Source of the DNA: Nonomuraea aridisoli
GTDB lineage: Bacteria; Actinomycetota; Actinomycetes; Streptosporangiales; Streptosporangiaceae
DNA length: 36,115 bases
Direction of reading: 5' to 3'
NCBI RefSeq assembly: GCF_003236395.1
Contig: NZ_POUD01000069.1
Location: 1 to 36,115 of the forward strand
Under the pieces are notes generated by a model, which saw only the letters and a program-made list of their open reading frames with translations, was not told where the DNA came from and searched no databases. Below are positions 23,287 to 31,494 of this stretch, piece by piece (position 1 is the stretch's first letter; each line of letters opens with the position of its first letter). The position numbers were made by a program, and so were the translations under genes.

Positions 23287-24297
23287 TCAGGCGGGGCGGG
23301 CCGTGCTCTCGCGGACGATGAGCTCGGTGGCGAGTTCGACGCGTTTGGTCTCGGGGACCTCGCCGTGGCCCATGGCGAGGACCGTGCGGGTGGCGAGGGC
23401 GGCCATCTCCTGGAGCGGCTGGCGTACGGTCGTCAGCGGGGGCCAGGCCGACTTGGCCAGGGGCAGGTCGTCGAAGCCCACCACGCTCAGGTCCTCCGGC
23501 ACCCGCAGGCCGCGCTGACGGGCGGCCTCGAAGACGCCGAAGGCCATCAGGTCGCTGCCGGCGAAGATCGCGGTGGGCGGCTCGGGCAGCGACAGCAGCG
23601 CGTGCCCCTGGTCGTGGCCGGAGTCGACGAGGAACGTGCCGCGCTTGATCAGCTCGGGCACCACCGGCAGCCCGGCGGTCTCCAGCGCCGCGCGGTAGCC
23701 GTCGATGCGCGCCTGGCTGCAGAGCATGTCGGCCGGGCCGCTGATCATGCCGATCCGCCGGTGGCCGAGCTCCAGCAGGTGGCGGGTGGCGGCCAGGCCG
23801 CCGTTCCAGTTGGTGGCGCCCACCGAGACGACGCCCGGCGCGGGCTCGCCCTCCGGGTCGACCACCGCGAACGGCAGAGAGCGGGCGCTGAGCTGCGCCT
23901 GGATGCCGGTGGACAGCCGGGAGGCGACGATCACCACGCCGTCGGTGCGCCGGGCGGCCAGGCGTTCGAGCCAGTCGCGGCCGGGGCCGGCGTGGGTGTG
24001 CAGGACCGAGATGACGACGCTGGCCCCGGCCTCGTGGGCCGCGCTCTCGGCGCCGCGGACGATCTCCATCGCCCACGGCGACTCGATCTCGGCGAAGACC
24101 AGGTCGACCAGGCCGGCGGGGGTGTCGTCCTGACTGATGCGCCGCTGGTAGCCGTGCTCCTGGAGCAGTCTCTCCACCCGATGGCGGGTCGCCGGGGCGA
24201 CTTCCGGACGTCCGTTGATGACTTTCGAGACCGTCGGGATGGAGACCCCGGCCTCCTCGGCGATCAGAGCGATCGTGACCCGCCTCTTACCTGACAC
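23287..24297 (-). CDS. LacI family transcriptional regulator
   Basis: A 336-residue sugar-responsive repressor. The HTH (about 6-27, VTIALIAEEAGVSIPTVSKV) plus hinge helix (TRHRVERLLQEHGY) precede a periplasmic-binding-protein-like core with LVFAEIESPWAMEIVRGAE, TDGVVIVASRL, GHRRIGMISGP and PTAIFAGSDLMAFG. GTG at 24297 gives the normal start MSGKRRVT; upstream codons in frame lie in the operator region. It is divergent from the ABC sugar-import operon, with two matching palindromes in that gap, so it very likely represses that operon. The inducing sugar is unknown. Confidence 0.93.
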   Translation of the reverse strand: MSGKRRVTIALIAEEAGVSIPTVSKVINGRPEVAPATRHRVERLLQEHGYQRRISQDDTPAGLVDLVFAEIESPWAMEIVRGAESAAHEAGASVVISVLHTHAGPGRDWLERLAARRTDGVVIVASRLSTGIQAQLSARSLPFAVVDPEGEPAPGVVSVGATNWNGGLAATRHLLELGHRRIGMISGPADMLCSQARIDGYRAALETAGLPVVPELIKRGTFLVDSGHDQGHALLSLPEPPTAIFAGSDLMAFGVFEAARQRGLRVPEDLSVVGFDDLPLAKSAWPPLTTVRQPLQEMAALATRTVLAMGHGEVPETKRVELATELIVRESTARPA

Positions 24298-24312
24298 AAA
24301 TCCGGAGTCTAG

Positions 24313-24325
24313 CCGAAAGTTTCGG
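24313..24325. promoter_or_regulatory. LacI operator O1
   Basis: CCGAAAGTTTCGG is a 13-bp palindrome around a single central base, the LacI-family style of operator. It lies 26 bp upstream of the -35 of the ABC operon and 15 bp from the lacI start, so it can also serve autoregulation. Confidence 0.8.
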
Positions 24326-24350
24326 TTTGGGATCGCTGGCATACGAGGTG

Positions 24351-24380
24351 TTGACGCTTTACATGCCGTTTACCTACGAT
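24351..24380 (+). promoter_or_regulatory. Promoter of the sugar ABC operon
   Basis: -35 TTGACG (24351-24356) and -10 TACGAT (24375-24380) with an 18-bp spacer, the best sigma-70-like match in the gap. Expected transcription start is about 24387, placing operator O2 in the early transcribed region. Confidence 0.75.
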
Positions 24381-24409
24381 CCAAGCATTGAAATTATCGG
24401 GGGTTTCAC

Positions 24410-24418
24410 GAAACTTTC
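24410..24418. promoter_or_regulatory. LacI operator O2
   Basis: GAAACTTTC repeats the core of O1 (GAAAGTTTC) in opposite orientation. It sits about 23 bp after the predicted transcription start and 23 bp before the substrate-binding-protein ATG. O1 and O2 are centred 95 bp apart, about nine helical turns, suitable for looping. Confidence 0.75.
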
Positions 24419-24441
24419 ATCCGCCTGAGGAAGGGACCCCG

Positions 24442-25722
24442 ATGAAACGCAGTCTGGTGCTCATCGCGGCCGCCGTACTCGTCGCCGGCTGTGGTGGGGC
24501 CGGCGGGAGCGCACAACAGGAGGGCACGGGCGGCTCCCCCGGCCAGGTCACGCTCGAGTGGTGGCACCTGTCGACCGCCGAGCCGCTCAAGTCGCTCTGG
24601 GACCAGCGCGCCAAGGAGTTCATGGCCCAGAACCCGAACGTCACCATCAAGGCCACCGTCCTGGAGAACGACGCCTACAAGGCCAAGCTCACCACGATCA
24701 CGCAGTCCGGCCAGGCCCCCGACCTCTTCGCCACCTGGGGCGGCGGCGTGCTGGCGCAGCAGATCCAGGCCGGCCTGGTCAAGGACATCTCCAGCGACGT
24801 CGCCGACGTCCTGCCGAACTTCACCCCGGCGGCGCTCAGCGCGTACCAGTTCGACGGCAAGACCTACGGCCTGCCGACGGACATCGGCGTGGTGGGTTTC
24901 TGGTACAACAAGAAACTTTTCGAGCAGGCCGGAATCACCGAGCCGCCCGCCACCTGGTCGGCGTTCCTGGAGGACGTCAGGAAGCTCAAGGCGGCCGGCG
25001 TCACCCCGATCGCGCTCGCCGGCAAGGAGAAGTGGCCCGGCCACTACTACTGGGCCTACCTCGCCATGCGCATCGCCGGCCTGGACGCGCTCAGGCAGGC
25101 CGCCGTCGACCACGACTTCAACAAGCCCGACTTCGTGGCCGCCGGTCAGCAGCTGAAGGCGCTGGCCGACCTGCAGCCGTTCCAGAAGGGCTTCCTCGGC
25201 GCCGGGTACGGCACCCCCGACGGCCAGGCCGCCACGATGGGCAACGGCCAGGCCGCCATGGAACTCATGGGCCAGTGGGCGCCGGCCACGCAGGCCGACG
25301 CGGGCGAGGGGCTCGGCGAGGACCTCGGCTTCTTCCCGTTCCCGGCCGTCGAGGGCGGCAAGGGCTCGATCGGGGACGCGTTCGGCGGCGGCGGCGGGCT
25401 CGCCGTGGGCGCGGACGCGCCGCCGCAGGCGGTGGAGTTCGTCAAGTACATGACCGCGATGGAGAACCACTCCAAGGCCGTCGAGGCCGGCGGCGTGCTG
25501 CCGGTGCTCAAGGGCGAGGAGAACGCGGTCAAGGACCCGAACCTCAAGCAGGTCGCCACCATGCTGGCCGGCGCCACCGGCTACCAGCTCTACCTCGACC
25601 AGGCCTACCCGCCGGCCGTGGGCCAGCAGGTCAACGACAGCGTGGCCGAGCTCATCGCCGGGACGAAGACCCCGGAAGAGGTCACCCAGGACATCACGGA
25701 AGTCGCGAAAAGCGAAGGATGA
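24442..25722 (+). CDS. Sugar ABC transporter substrate-binding lipoprotein
   Basis: A 426-residue extracellular sugar-binding lipoprotein (solute-binding family 1). Residues 1-17 are a lipoprotein signal ending in LVAGC (Cys17). The mature protein has LEWWHLSTAEPLKSLW, VGFWYNKKLFEQAGI, and AMELMGQWAP, standard for MalE-like proteins. ATG at 24442 has GAGGAAGGG upstream. It is the first gene of an operon of binding protein, two permeases and a GH5 glycosidase, all with start/stop overlaps or 3-bp gaps. This implies uptake of an oligosaccharide cleaved inside the cell. Transcription is probably repressed by the divergent LacI protein. Confidence 0.95.
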   Translation: MKRSLVLIAAAVLVAGCGGAGGSAQQEGTGGSPGQVTLEWWHLSTAEPLKSLWDQRAKEFMAQNPNVTIKATVLENDAYKAKLTTITQSGQAPDLFATWGGGVLAQQIQAGLVKDISSDVADVLPNFTPAALSAYQFDGKTYGLPTDIGVVGFWYNKKLFEQAGITEPPATWSAFLEDVRKLKAAGVTPIALAGKEKWPGHYYWAYLAMRIAGLDALRQAAVDHDFNKPDFVAAGQQLKALADLQPFQKGFLGAGYGTPDGQAATMGNGQAAMELMGQWAPATQADAGEGLGEDLGFFPFPAVEGGKGSIGDAFGGGGGLAVGADAPPQAVEFVKYMTAMENHSKAVEAGGVLPVLKGEENAVKDPNLKQVATMLAGATGYQLYLDQAYPPAVGQQVNDSVAELIAGTKTPEEVTQDITEVAKSEG

Positions 25723-26678
25723 CGACGCTCACGAAGGGGCCGGAGCTGGTCAAGGCTCCGGCCCCCGCTCCCGCCGCGCGGCGGCGGGGACGATGGGTGA
25801 CCATCGCCCTGTTCCTGCTGCCCGCCATCGTGCTCTTCCTGATGCTGGTCGTGGCGCCCATGGTGGTGGCCGCGTACGCCAGCCTGTTCCGGTGGAACGG
25901 CTTCGGCGGGCTGCCGACCGACTTCATCGGGCTGGACAACTTCACCCGGCTGTTCAGCAGCGAGATCTTCGTCCAGGACATGTGGCACCTGGTGGTGCTG
26001 GTCGCGTCGTCGATCTTCGTGCAGCTGCCGTTCTCGCTGGCCGTGGCGATGCTGCTGCACCAGCGCATGCGCGGGCGGGCGATCTACCGGATGGTGTTCT
26101 TCGCGCCGTACGTGCTGTCGGAGGTCATCACGGGCGTGCTGTTCTCGCTCATCCTCAGCCCGGGCTCGGGGATGGCGAACCAGGTGCTGTCGGTGTTCGG
26201 GTGGGAGTCGGAGTGGCTGGCCGACCCCGACACCGTGCTGCCGTCGCTCTTCCTGGTGATGACGTGGAAGTACTTCGGCTTCCACATGATGATCTATCTG
26301 GCCGGCCGGCAGAACATCCCGAACGAGCTCGTCGAGGCCGCGCAGATCGACGGGGCGACGGGCTGGAAGACGTTCCGGTACGTCACGCTGCCGCTGCTCG
26401 GCCCGACGATCCGGATCAGCGTCTTCCTGTCGGTCATCTACACGATCCAGCTGTTCGACCTGGTGTGGATCCTCACCGGCGGCGGCCCCTCGCACGCCTC
26501 GGAGACGATGGCCGTGACCATGATGGACTGGGGCTTCAAGCGCTCCCAGGTGGGTTACGCCAGCGCGATCAGCGTCGTGATGTTCGTCCTCAGCCTCGTC
26601 TTCGCGCTGTTCTACCAGCGTTTCGTCATGCGGCGGGACCTGGAGGGCGCGACCACCTCGATGGGAGGCCGGCCATGA
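25719..26678 (+). CDS. Sugar ABC transporter permease (MalF/UgpA type)
   Basis: A 319-residue inner-membrane permease with six predicted transmembrane helices after a short basic N-terminus (LFLLPAIVLFLMLVVAPMVV is the first). The EAA loop that contacts the ATPase is EAAQIDGATGWKTF at 206-219. ATG at 25719 overlaps the binding-protein stop (ATGA), showing translational coupling. It forms a heterodimer with the following permease. No ATPase gene lies in this operon, so the pair probably borrows a shared MsiK-like ATPase encoded elsewhere, as known for many actinobacterial sugar importers. Confidence 0.95.
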   Translation: MTTLTKGPELVKAPAPAPAARRRGRWVTIALFLLPAIVLFLMLVVAPMVVAAYASLFRWNGFGGLPTDFIGLDNFTRLFSSEIFVQDMWHLVVLVASSIFVQLPFSLAVAMLLHQRMRGRAIYRMVFFAPYVLSEVITGVLFSLILSPGSGMANQVLSVFGWESEWLADPDTVLPSLFLVMTWKYFGFHMMIYLAGRQNIPNELVEAAQIDGATGWKTFRYVTLPLLGPTIRISVFLSVIYTIQLFDLVWILTGGGPSHASETMAVTMMDWGFKRSQVGYASAISVVMFVLSLVFALFYQRFVMRRDLEGATTSMGGRP

Positions 26679-27520
26679 GCCCCACCAGGAAGAAGGCGTC
26701 CCCCCGGCGCGGCACCCTGCCGCTGCACGCGATCGCCCTGGTGGTGGGCGCGTTCATGGTCGTGCCGGTGGTGTACGCGCTGCTCGGCGGGTTCAAGCAC
26801 AACAGCGAGCTGTCCGGGAACCCGTTCGGCCTGCCGGAGACGTGGGTGACGGCCAACTACACCGACGTGCTGGCCTCGGGGTCGTTCTGGCTGCAGTTGT
26901 GGAACAGCACGTTCATCGCCGTCGTCACGACCGTGCTGACGGTGGCGCTGTCGGCGCTGGCGGCGTTCGTGTTCGCCCGGTTCGCCTTCCGGGGGCGGGA
27001 GTTGTTCTTCACGTTGTTCACGGCCGGGCTGATGTTCCCGTTCGCGGTGGCCATCCTGCCGATCTTCGTGCTGCTGCGCACGTTCGGGCTGCTGGACAAC
27101 CCGCTGGGGGTGATCCTCACGCAGGCGGCGTTCGGGCTGCCGCTCACGATCATCATCCTGCGCGGCTTCTTCCGCAGCATTCCCGGGGAGATCGAGGAGG
27201 CGGCGACGATCGACGGGTGCACGCCGTTCGGGTTCTTCTGGCGGATCCTGCTGCCGATGGCGCGGCCGGCCATCGCGACCGTCTCGGTGCTGGCCATCGT
27301 GGGCAGCTGGAACAACTTCATGCTGCCGCTGGTGGTCTTCAGCCAGGAGACGAGCTGGACGCTGCCGCTGGGCATCCAGCAGTTCCAGGGCCAGTACGCC
27401 TCCGACACCGCCCGCATCCTGGCCTACCTGATCCTGGCCATGGTGCCGGCGCTCGGCTTCTACGCCATCGCCGAACGCCATCTCGTCGGCGGCCTGACCG
27501 CGGGCGCCACGAAGGGGTGA
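26675..27520 (+). CDS. Sugar ABC transporter permease (MalG type)
   Basis: A 281-residue permease, partner of the preceding gene. Six hydrophobic helices are evident (LHAIALVVGAFMVVPVVYAL first; ILAYLILAMVPALGFYAI last), with EAA loop EAATIDGCTPFGFF at 175-188. ATG at 26675 overlaps the upstream stop (ATGA). It ends with HLVGGLTAGATKG, the conserved C-terminus of MalG-type proteins. Three bases separate its stop from the GH5 start, so the four genes form one operon. Confidence 0.95.
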   Translation: MSPTRKKASPRRGTLPLHAIALVVGAFMVVPVVYALLGGFKHNSELSGNPFGLPETWVTANYTDVLASGSFWLQLWNSTFIAVVTTVLTVALSALAAFVFARFAFRGRELFFTLFTAGLMFPFAVAILPIFVLLRTFGLLDNPLGVILTQAAFGLPLTIIILRGFFRSIPGEIEEAATIDGCTPFGFFWRILLPMARPAIATVSVLAIVGSWNNFMLPLVVFSQETSWTLPLGIQQFQGQYASDTARILAYLILAMVPALGFYAIAERHLVGGLTAGATKG

Positions 27521-27523
27521 GTC

Positions 27524-28888
27524 ATGCTGCACGTGTCAGGAACCACGCTGGTCGGCGACGACGGCGCCCCGGTGCGGCTGCGCGGCGTCGGGCTCGGCGG
27601 CTGGATGAACATGGAGAACTTCGTCACCGGCTTCCCGGCGAACGAGAGCTCCATGCGTCAGGCCGTCCGCGCGGAGCTGGGTGAGGAGCGGGCCGAGCTG
27701 TTCTTCGACCGGCTGCTGCGGTCGTTCTTCACCGACAGGGACGCGGCCCTGCTGGCCGGGCTCGGCATGAACTGCGTGCGGATCCCGGTCAACTACCGCC
27801 ACTGGGAGTCGGACGACCGGCCCATGGAGATCGACCCGGCCGGTTTCCGCCATCTCGACCGGGTGGTCGACCTGCTGGGCGAGCACGGCCTCTACAGCGT
27901 GATCGACCTGCACGCGCTGCCGGGCGCGCAGAACCAGCACTGGCACTCCGACAACCCGACGCACGTGGCGGCGTTCTGGCAGCACCGGCACTTCCAGGAC
28001 CGGGCGGTGCGCCTGTGGGAGGCGATAGCCGGCCACTACCGCGACCATCCGTGGGTGGCCGGCTACAACCCTGTCAACGAGCCGGGCGACGTGTCGGGGA
28101 AGGTGATCGGCCCGTTCTACGACCGGCTGGTGAAGGCCATCAGGGCGGCCGACCCGCACCACATCCTGTTCCTGGACGGCAACACGTACGCCACCGATTT
28201 CTCGATATTTCGGGAGGTGTACGAGAACGCGGTGTTCGTGCTGCACGACTATGCCGTGGCCGGGTTCGCCCACGGCGGCCCCTACCCCGGCCACACCCGC
28301 GGCGAGTGGTGCGACCGCGACGCGCTGGAGCGGACGTTCCTCAAGCGGTCCCGCTTCCAGCGCGAGACGGGCACGCCGCTGTGGGTGGGCGAGTTCGGGC
28401 CGGTCTACACCGGCGACCCGGAGGCGGACCGGCAGCGCTACCAGATCCTGCGCGACCAGCTCGCGATCTACGACGCCCACGGCGCGGGCTGGTCGTTGTG
28501 GACGTACAAGGACGTGGGGTTGCAGGGGCTGGTGTACGCGTCGGGGGCGTACATGGACCGGTTCGGCGGGTTCGTGGCGAAGAAGCGGCGGCTCGGGGCG
28601 GACCGGTGGGGCTCCACCATGGAGGAGACGGCCGACGTGCTGGCCCCGCTGCACGCGCTCATCGAGGGCGAGTGCCCGGCGTGGGACCCGTACCCGTGGG
28701 GCGCCCGCTACCAGACCGACGACCTGATCAGGCACATCCTGATCGCGCAGGCGCTGCTGCCGGAGTACGCGGCGCTGTTCCGCGGGCTGAGCGACCACCA
28801 GCTGATCGCGCTGGCGGACTCGTTCCTGCTCGACCGCTGCGTACGCCGCGAGCCCCTGCTCCGCCTGCTCGCCGACGCCCTGGCGTGA
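27524..28888 (+). CDS. Intracellular GH5-type glycoside hydrolase
   Basis: A 454-residue retaining beta-glycosidase of the cellulase (GH5) superfamily. GVGLGGWMNMENF opens the barrel, NCVRIPVNYRHW is strand 3, YNPVNEPGD carries the acid/base Glu186, HDYAVAGF follows strand 5-6 and WVGEFGPV the nucleophile Glu290. Both glutamates are present, so it should be active. There is no signal peptide. Linked to a sugar importer, it probably hydrolyses an imported beta-linked oligosaccharide. I cannot name the subfamily or sugar. A C-terminal extension of about 100 residues (390-454, AQALLPEYAALFRGLSDHQL) is extra relative to a minimal barrel. Confidence 0.9.
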   Translation: MLHVSGTTLVGDDGAPVRLRGVGLGGWMNMENFVTGFPANESSMRQAVRAELGEERAELFFDRLLRSFFTDRDAALLAGLGMNCVRIPVNYRHWESDDRPMEIDPAGFRHLDRVVDLLGEHGLYSVIDLHALPGAQNQHWHSDNPTHVAAFWQHRHFQDRAVRLWEAIAGHYRDHPWVAGYNPVNEPGDVSGKVIGPFYDRLVKAIRAADPHHILFLDGNTYATDFSIFREVYENAVFVLHDYAVAGFAHGGPYPGHTRGEWCDRDALERTFLKRSRFQRETGTPLWVGEFGPVYTGDPEADRQRYQILRDQLAIYDAHGAGWSLWTYKDVGLQGLVYASGAYMDRFGGFVAKKRRLGADRWGSTMEETADVLAPLHALIEGECPAWDPYPWGARYQTDDLIRHILIAQALLPEYAALFRGLSDHQLIALADSFLLDRCVRREPLLRLLADALA

Positions 28889-28903
28889 ACCGGAGTGTCG
28901 GAC

Positions 28904-28917
28904 GGGTCTGGTAGGAC
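28904..28917 (+). promoter_or_regulatory. Duplicated promoter core upstream of STM4015-like copy 1
   Basis: GGGTCTGGTAGGAC occurs here, 38 bp before the copy 1 start, and again at 33952-33965, 42 bp before copy 2. TAGGAC could be the -10 element. No matching -35 is obvious. The exact 14-bp identity in otherwise diverged leader DNA suggests a retained functional element. Confidence 0.6.
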
Positions 28918-28955
28918 AGGAGTCCCTGGACCCCCTGCCACCCCGAGGACCCCCC

Positions 28956-29924
28956 GTGATCGACTTCTGGCGCATCGGCGACCATGGCGACGACTACACC
29001 CACGTCTACGCCGGGCTGCCGGTGGTGGCCGTTCCGCTCCCCGACGACGTGGAGCCGCCCGACCCGGGCGCCGTCGCCTGGCGCCTCAGCGAACCGTACG
29101 GCTCCATCAGCGAATCGTCCGACTCCATCAGCGACACGTTCGACTGGTTGTTCGAGCACGTCGACACCGCGAAGGTCACCGCCATCGTGATCGGCGATTG
29201 GCAGGACGCCGCCGACTGGTCCGGCATGGAGGTCGTCGAGCCGCTCATCCGCAACGCCGACCGGCTGCCCGCGCTGCGCTCGCTGTTCCTCGGCGCGATG
29301 ACGTTCGAGCACTGCGAGCTCTCCTGGATCCAGCAGGACGACATCACTCCGCTGCTGGAGGCGTTCCCGAAGCTGGAACGCCTGGAGGTGCGCGGATCCC
29401 AGGGGCTGAGGCTGCAGCCGATGCGGCACGAGTCGCTGCGCATCCTCAGGTACGAGAGCGCCGGCCTGCCGGCCGAGGTGGTGCGCGCGACCGGCGAGTG
29501 CGACCTGCCCGCCCTGGAGCACCTGGAGCTCTGGTTCGGCATCGAGCACCAGGGCGGCGACTCCACGGCCGCCGACTGCGCGGCCATCCTGAACGGCGCG
29601 CGACTGCCCAGCCTGCGCCATCTCGGCCTGCGCAACTGCCCCTTCACCGACGAACTCGCCCTCGACCTGGCCCACGCCCCCGTCGTCGCCCGGCTGGAGT
29701 CGCTCAGCCTGTCGATGGGCTCGCTGGGCGACGCCGGAGCCGAGGCGCTGCTCACCGGCCAGCCCCTCACCCATCTGCGCATGCTCCACCTCGACCACCA
29801 CTATCTGAGCGAGGCCATGGCCGCCCGCCTGACGGCCACACTGCCGGAGACCGAGGTCGTGCTCACCGACGCCCGCGACCGCGCCACGGACCCCTCCTGG
29901 GACTACGTCGCCGTGGGCGAATGA
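28956..29924 (+). CDS. STM4015-like leucine-rich-repeat protein, copy 1
   Basis: A 322-residue cytosolic LRR-type protein of the family NCBI names STM4015 (assignment from memory of the pattern). Repeats include LPALEHLELW, LPSLRHLGLRNCPF, LESLSLSMGSLGDAGAEALL and LTHLRMLHLDHHYLSEAMAA; the centre has SWIQQDDITPLLEAFPKL and the end YVAVGE. GTG at 28956 follows GAGGACCCCCC. Residues about 48-65 hold a short repeat (ISESSD/ISDTFD) absent from the other copies, made by a 21-bp duplication. No enzymatic motif. In other bacteria this family sits beside STM4011-4014 genes; none are present here. Function unknown. Confidence 0.8.
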   Translation: MIDFWRIGDHGDDYTHVYAGLPVVAVPLPDDVEPPDPGAVAWRLSEPYGSISESSDSISDTFDWLFEHVDTAKVTAIVIGDWQDAADWSGMEVVEPLIRNADRLPALRSLFLGAMTFEHCELSWIQQDDITPLLEAFPKLERLEVRGSQGLRLQPMRHESLRILRYESAGLPAEVVRATGECDLPALEHLELWFGIEHQGGDSTAADCAAILNGARLPSLRHLGLRNCPFTDELALDLAHAPVVARLESLSLSMGSLGDAGAEALLTGQPLTHLRMLHLDHHYLSEAMAARLTATLPETEVVLTDARDRATDPSWDYVAVGE

Positions 29925-30330
29925 TGCCGCGTTCTCCAGCGGCCACGCCACTGCGCCCCGGCCACGGCGTGCGGTACACCGAGATCGCCAACTGGTCCGA
30001 CGGCGTCGAGACCTCGCAGGCGTACGACACGAAGGGCGTCCTGCAGTTCGGGAAGAAGGGCCTGGCCGCCTACGACATCGCCGGCAGCACGCGGCCTGGT
30101 TCGCCCGCTCGGACCTGCGCTCCTGGGCCGCGGGCACGGAGGTCTCCTACAAGCTCACGCTCAGCTCGGCCGGGCTGGTCAGCAGGCTGTGGAGCTCGTA
30201 CACGGCCAAGGGGGTCTCGGAGGGCTACGAAGACTTCGAGGGCAGCACCGCCATCGTCGACACGCGCTACACCGACTGGGGCGCCAAGGTGTCGGTCAAG
30301 ACGCCCAGCCCCAGGACCGTCACCGAGTGA
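29921..30330 (+). pseudogene. Truncated, frameshifted lipoprotein remnant (LolA/LppX-like)
   Basis: ATG at 29921 overlaps the copy 1 stop (ATGA). Its frame gives VRYTEIANWSDGVETSQAYD and GVLQFGKKGLAAYDIAG, then loses sense near 30090; another frame continues WFARSDLRSWAAGTEVSYKL, TLSSAGLVSRLWSSYT and DTRYTDWGAKVSVKTP to TGA at 30328-30330. One indel near 30090 would join them. The content resembles the beta-sheet domain of LppX/LprG/LolA-like actinobacterial lipoproteins. No lipobox or signal peptide remains, so the 5' part is gone. Not functional as read; the overlap with copy 1 is probably accidental. Confidence 0.6.
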
Positions 30331-30430
30331 CCTTGCGGGCGGACACTACGGCCGCGACTGCGTGACGCCGTCGAGGGGTGATCAGGCCGGGACATACGTC
30401 CGCAGATATCAACTCATCGACCAGCGCATA

Positions 30431-30461
30431 TTGGACGTATCACCCCTGGTCCTCCTAGCGT
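30431..30461 (+). promoter_or_regulatory. Promoter of the GNAT gene, apparently leaderless
   Basis: -35-like TTGGAC (30431-30436) and -10-like TAGCGT (30456-30461) with a 19-bp spacer place the start at about 30468-30469, the GTG itself. An inverted repeat ATACGTCC (30394-30401)/GGACGTAT (30433-30440) overlaps the -35 and could be an operator. Confidence 0.5.
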
Positions 30462-30468
30462 TCGTCGG

Positions 30469-31362
30469 GTGACGGAGCGACGCGCGATCCCCAGCGGATC
30501 GACCTTCGAGGAACAGATCGGGCACGCCAGGACAGCCGTCGACGGCGACCGCGTGCACGTGCCGGGGACCGTTCGACCACTCGACCATGACGTCTCGGCC
30601 ATGATCAGGGAACTCCATGCGAACGAGGAGTTCGAGCAGGTCGACGCGTTGTTCGAGCGGATCTGGGGGTTCGAGCCGGACAGCCGGCCGATCAGCGCCG
30701 GGCTGATGCGCGCGCTGACCCACGCGGGCAACTACGTCTCCGGCGCCTTCGACGGCGACCGGATGGTCGGGGCGTCGGTGGGCTTCTTCGGGCAGGACTC
30801 GACCCTGCACTCGCAGAACACGGGCGCGGCGGCGGGACGCGGCATCGGCTTCGAGCTGAAGCTGCACCAGCGGCTGTGGGCGCTGGACCGCGGGATCTCC
30901 CGGATCACCTGGACCTATGACCCGCTGGTCCGCCGCAACGCGCACTTCAACCTGGCCAAGCTGGGCGCGCGGCCGGCGGAGTACCTGCCGAATTTCTACG
31001 GCGTCATGGCCGACGCCGTCAACCACGGCGACGAGTCCGACCGCATCCTGGCCGTGTGGCAGCTGACCGATCCGCGGGTCGAGGCGGCGGTCCGGCGGGT
31101 GCCGTACCTGCCGGCGGTGCCGGAGGACGCCGTGGTCGGACTGGGCGACGACGGCGACCGCCCGGTCGAGGGCCGTACCGACGGGCGCGTGGTGCTGGTC
31201 GCGGTCCCCGAGGACATCGAACGGCTGCGCGGGGTGGACCCCGGCGCCGCCAAGGCGTGGCGGCACGCCGTACGCGACGTGCTGGGCGGCCTCATGGAGG
31301 AGGGCGCCACGGTGACCGGCTTCTGCCGCAAGACCTACTACGTGGTGGAGAGGAACACCTGA
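30469..31362 (+). CDS. GNAT-superfamily N-acetyltransferase-like protein
   Basis: 297 residues. The core has ELHANEEFEQVDALFERIWG, VSGAFDGDRMVGASVGFFG (strand 4 leading to the acetyl-CoA site), GRGIGFELKLHQRLWAL (the acetyl-CoA P-loop region, a variant of R/Q-x-x-G-x-G/A) and ISRITWTYDPLVRRNAHFNL with KLGARPAEYL. This is the pattern of the predicted GNAT proteins grouped as COG3375. The last 100 residues form an extra domain (RRVPYLPAVPEDAVV, DIERLRG). The substrate is unknown. GTG at 30469 is supported by the leaderless promoter; an ATG at 30601 would fit the domain start equally well and omits 44 poorly conserved residues. Confidence 0.75.
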   Translation: MTERRAIPSGSTFEEQIGHARTAVDGDRVHVPGTVRPLDHDVSAMIRELHANEEFEQVDALFERIWGFEPDSRPISAGLMRALTHAGNYVSGAFDGDRMVGASVGFFGQDSTLHSQNTGAAAGRGIGFELKLHQRLWALDRGISRITWTYDPLVRRNAHFNLAKLGARPAEYLPNFYGVMADAVNHGDESDRILAVWQLTDPRVEAAVRRVPYLPAVPEDAVVGLGDDGDRPVEGRTDGRVVLVAVPEDIERLRGVDPGAAKAWRHAVRDVLGGLMEEGATVTGFCRKTYYVVERNT

Positions 31363-31465
31363 AGACACCGGGGTGGAACTGCGGCGGATCACGATGCCGC
31401 TGGTCGTTACCTGCGGACGCGGATCGCGCACCGATTAGGTCTCCGAGCCGCGCCCGTCTGTACGT

Positions 31466-31480
31466 GTGAGATCGACTCAC
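31466..31480. promoter_or_regulatory. Palindrome upstream of the DHFR-like gene
   Basis: GTGAGATCGACTCAC is a 15-bp inverted repeat (GTGAG/CTCAC, 5-bp centre) immediately before the AGGAGG ribosome-binding site at 31481-31486. Its position suits either an operator or an RNA hairpin next to the ribosome-binding site; which is not known. Confidence 0.5.
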
Positions 31481-31494
31481 AGGAGGCTGGCACG

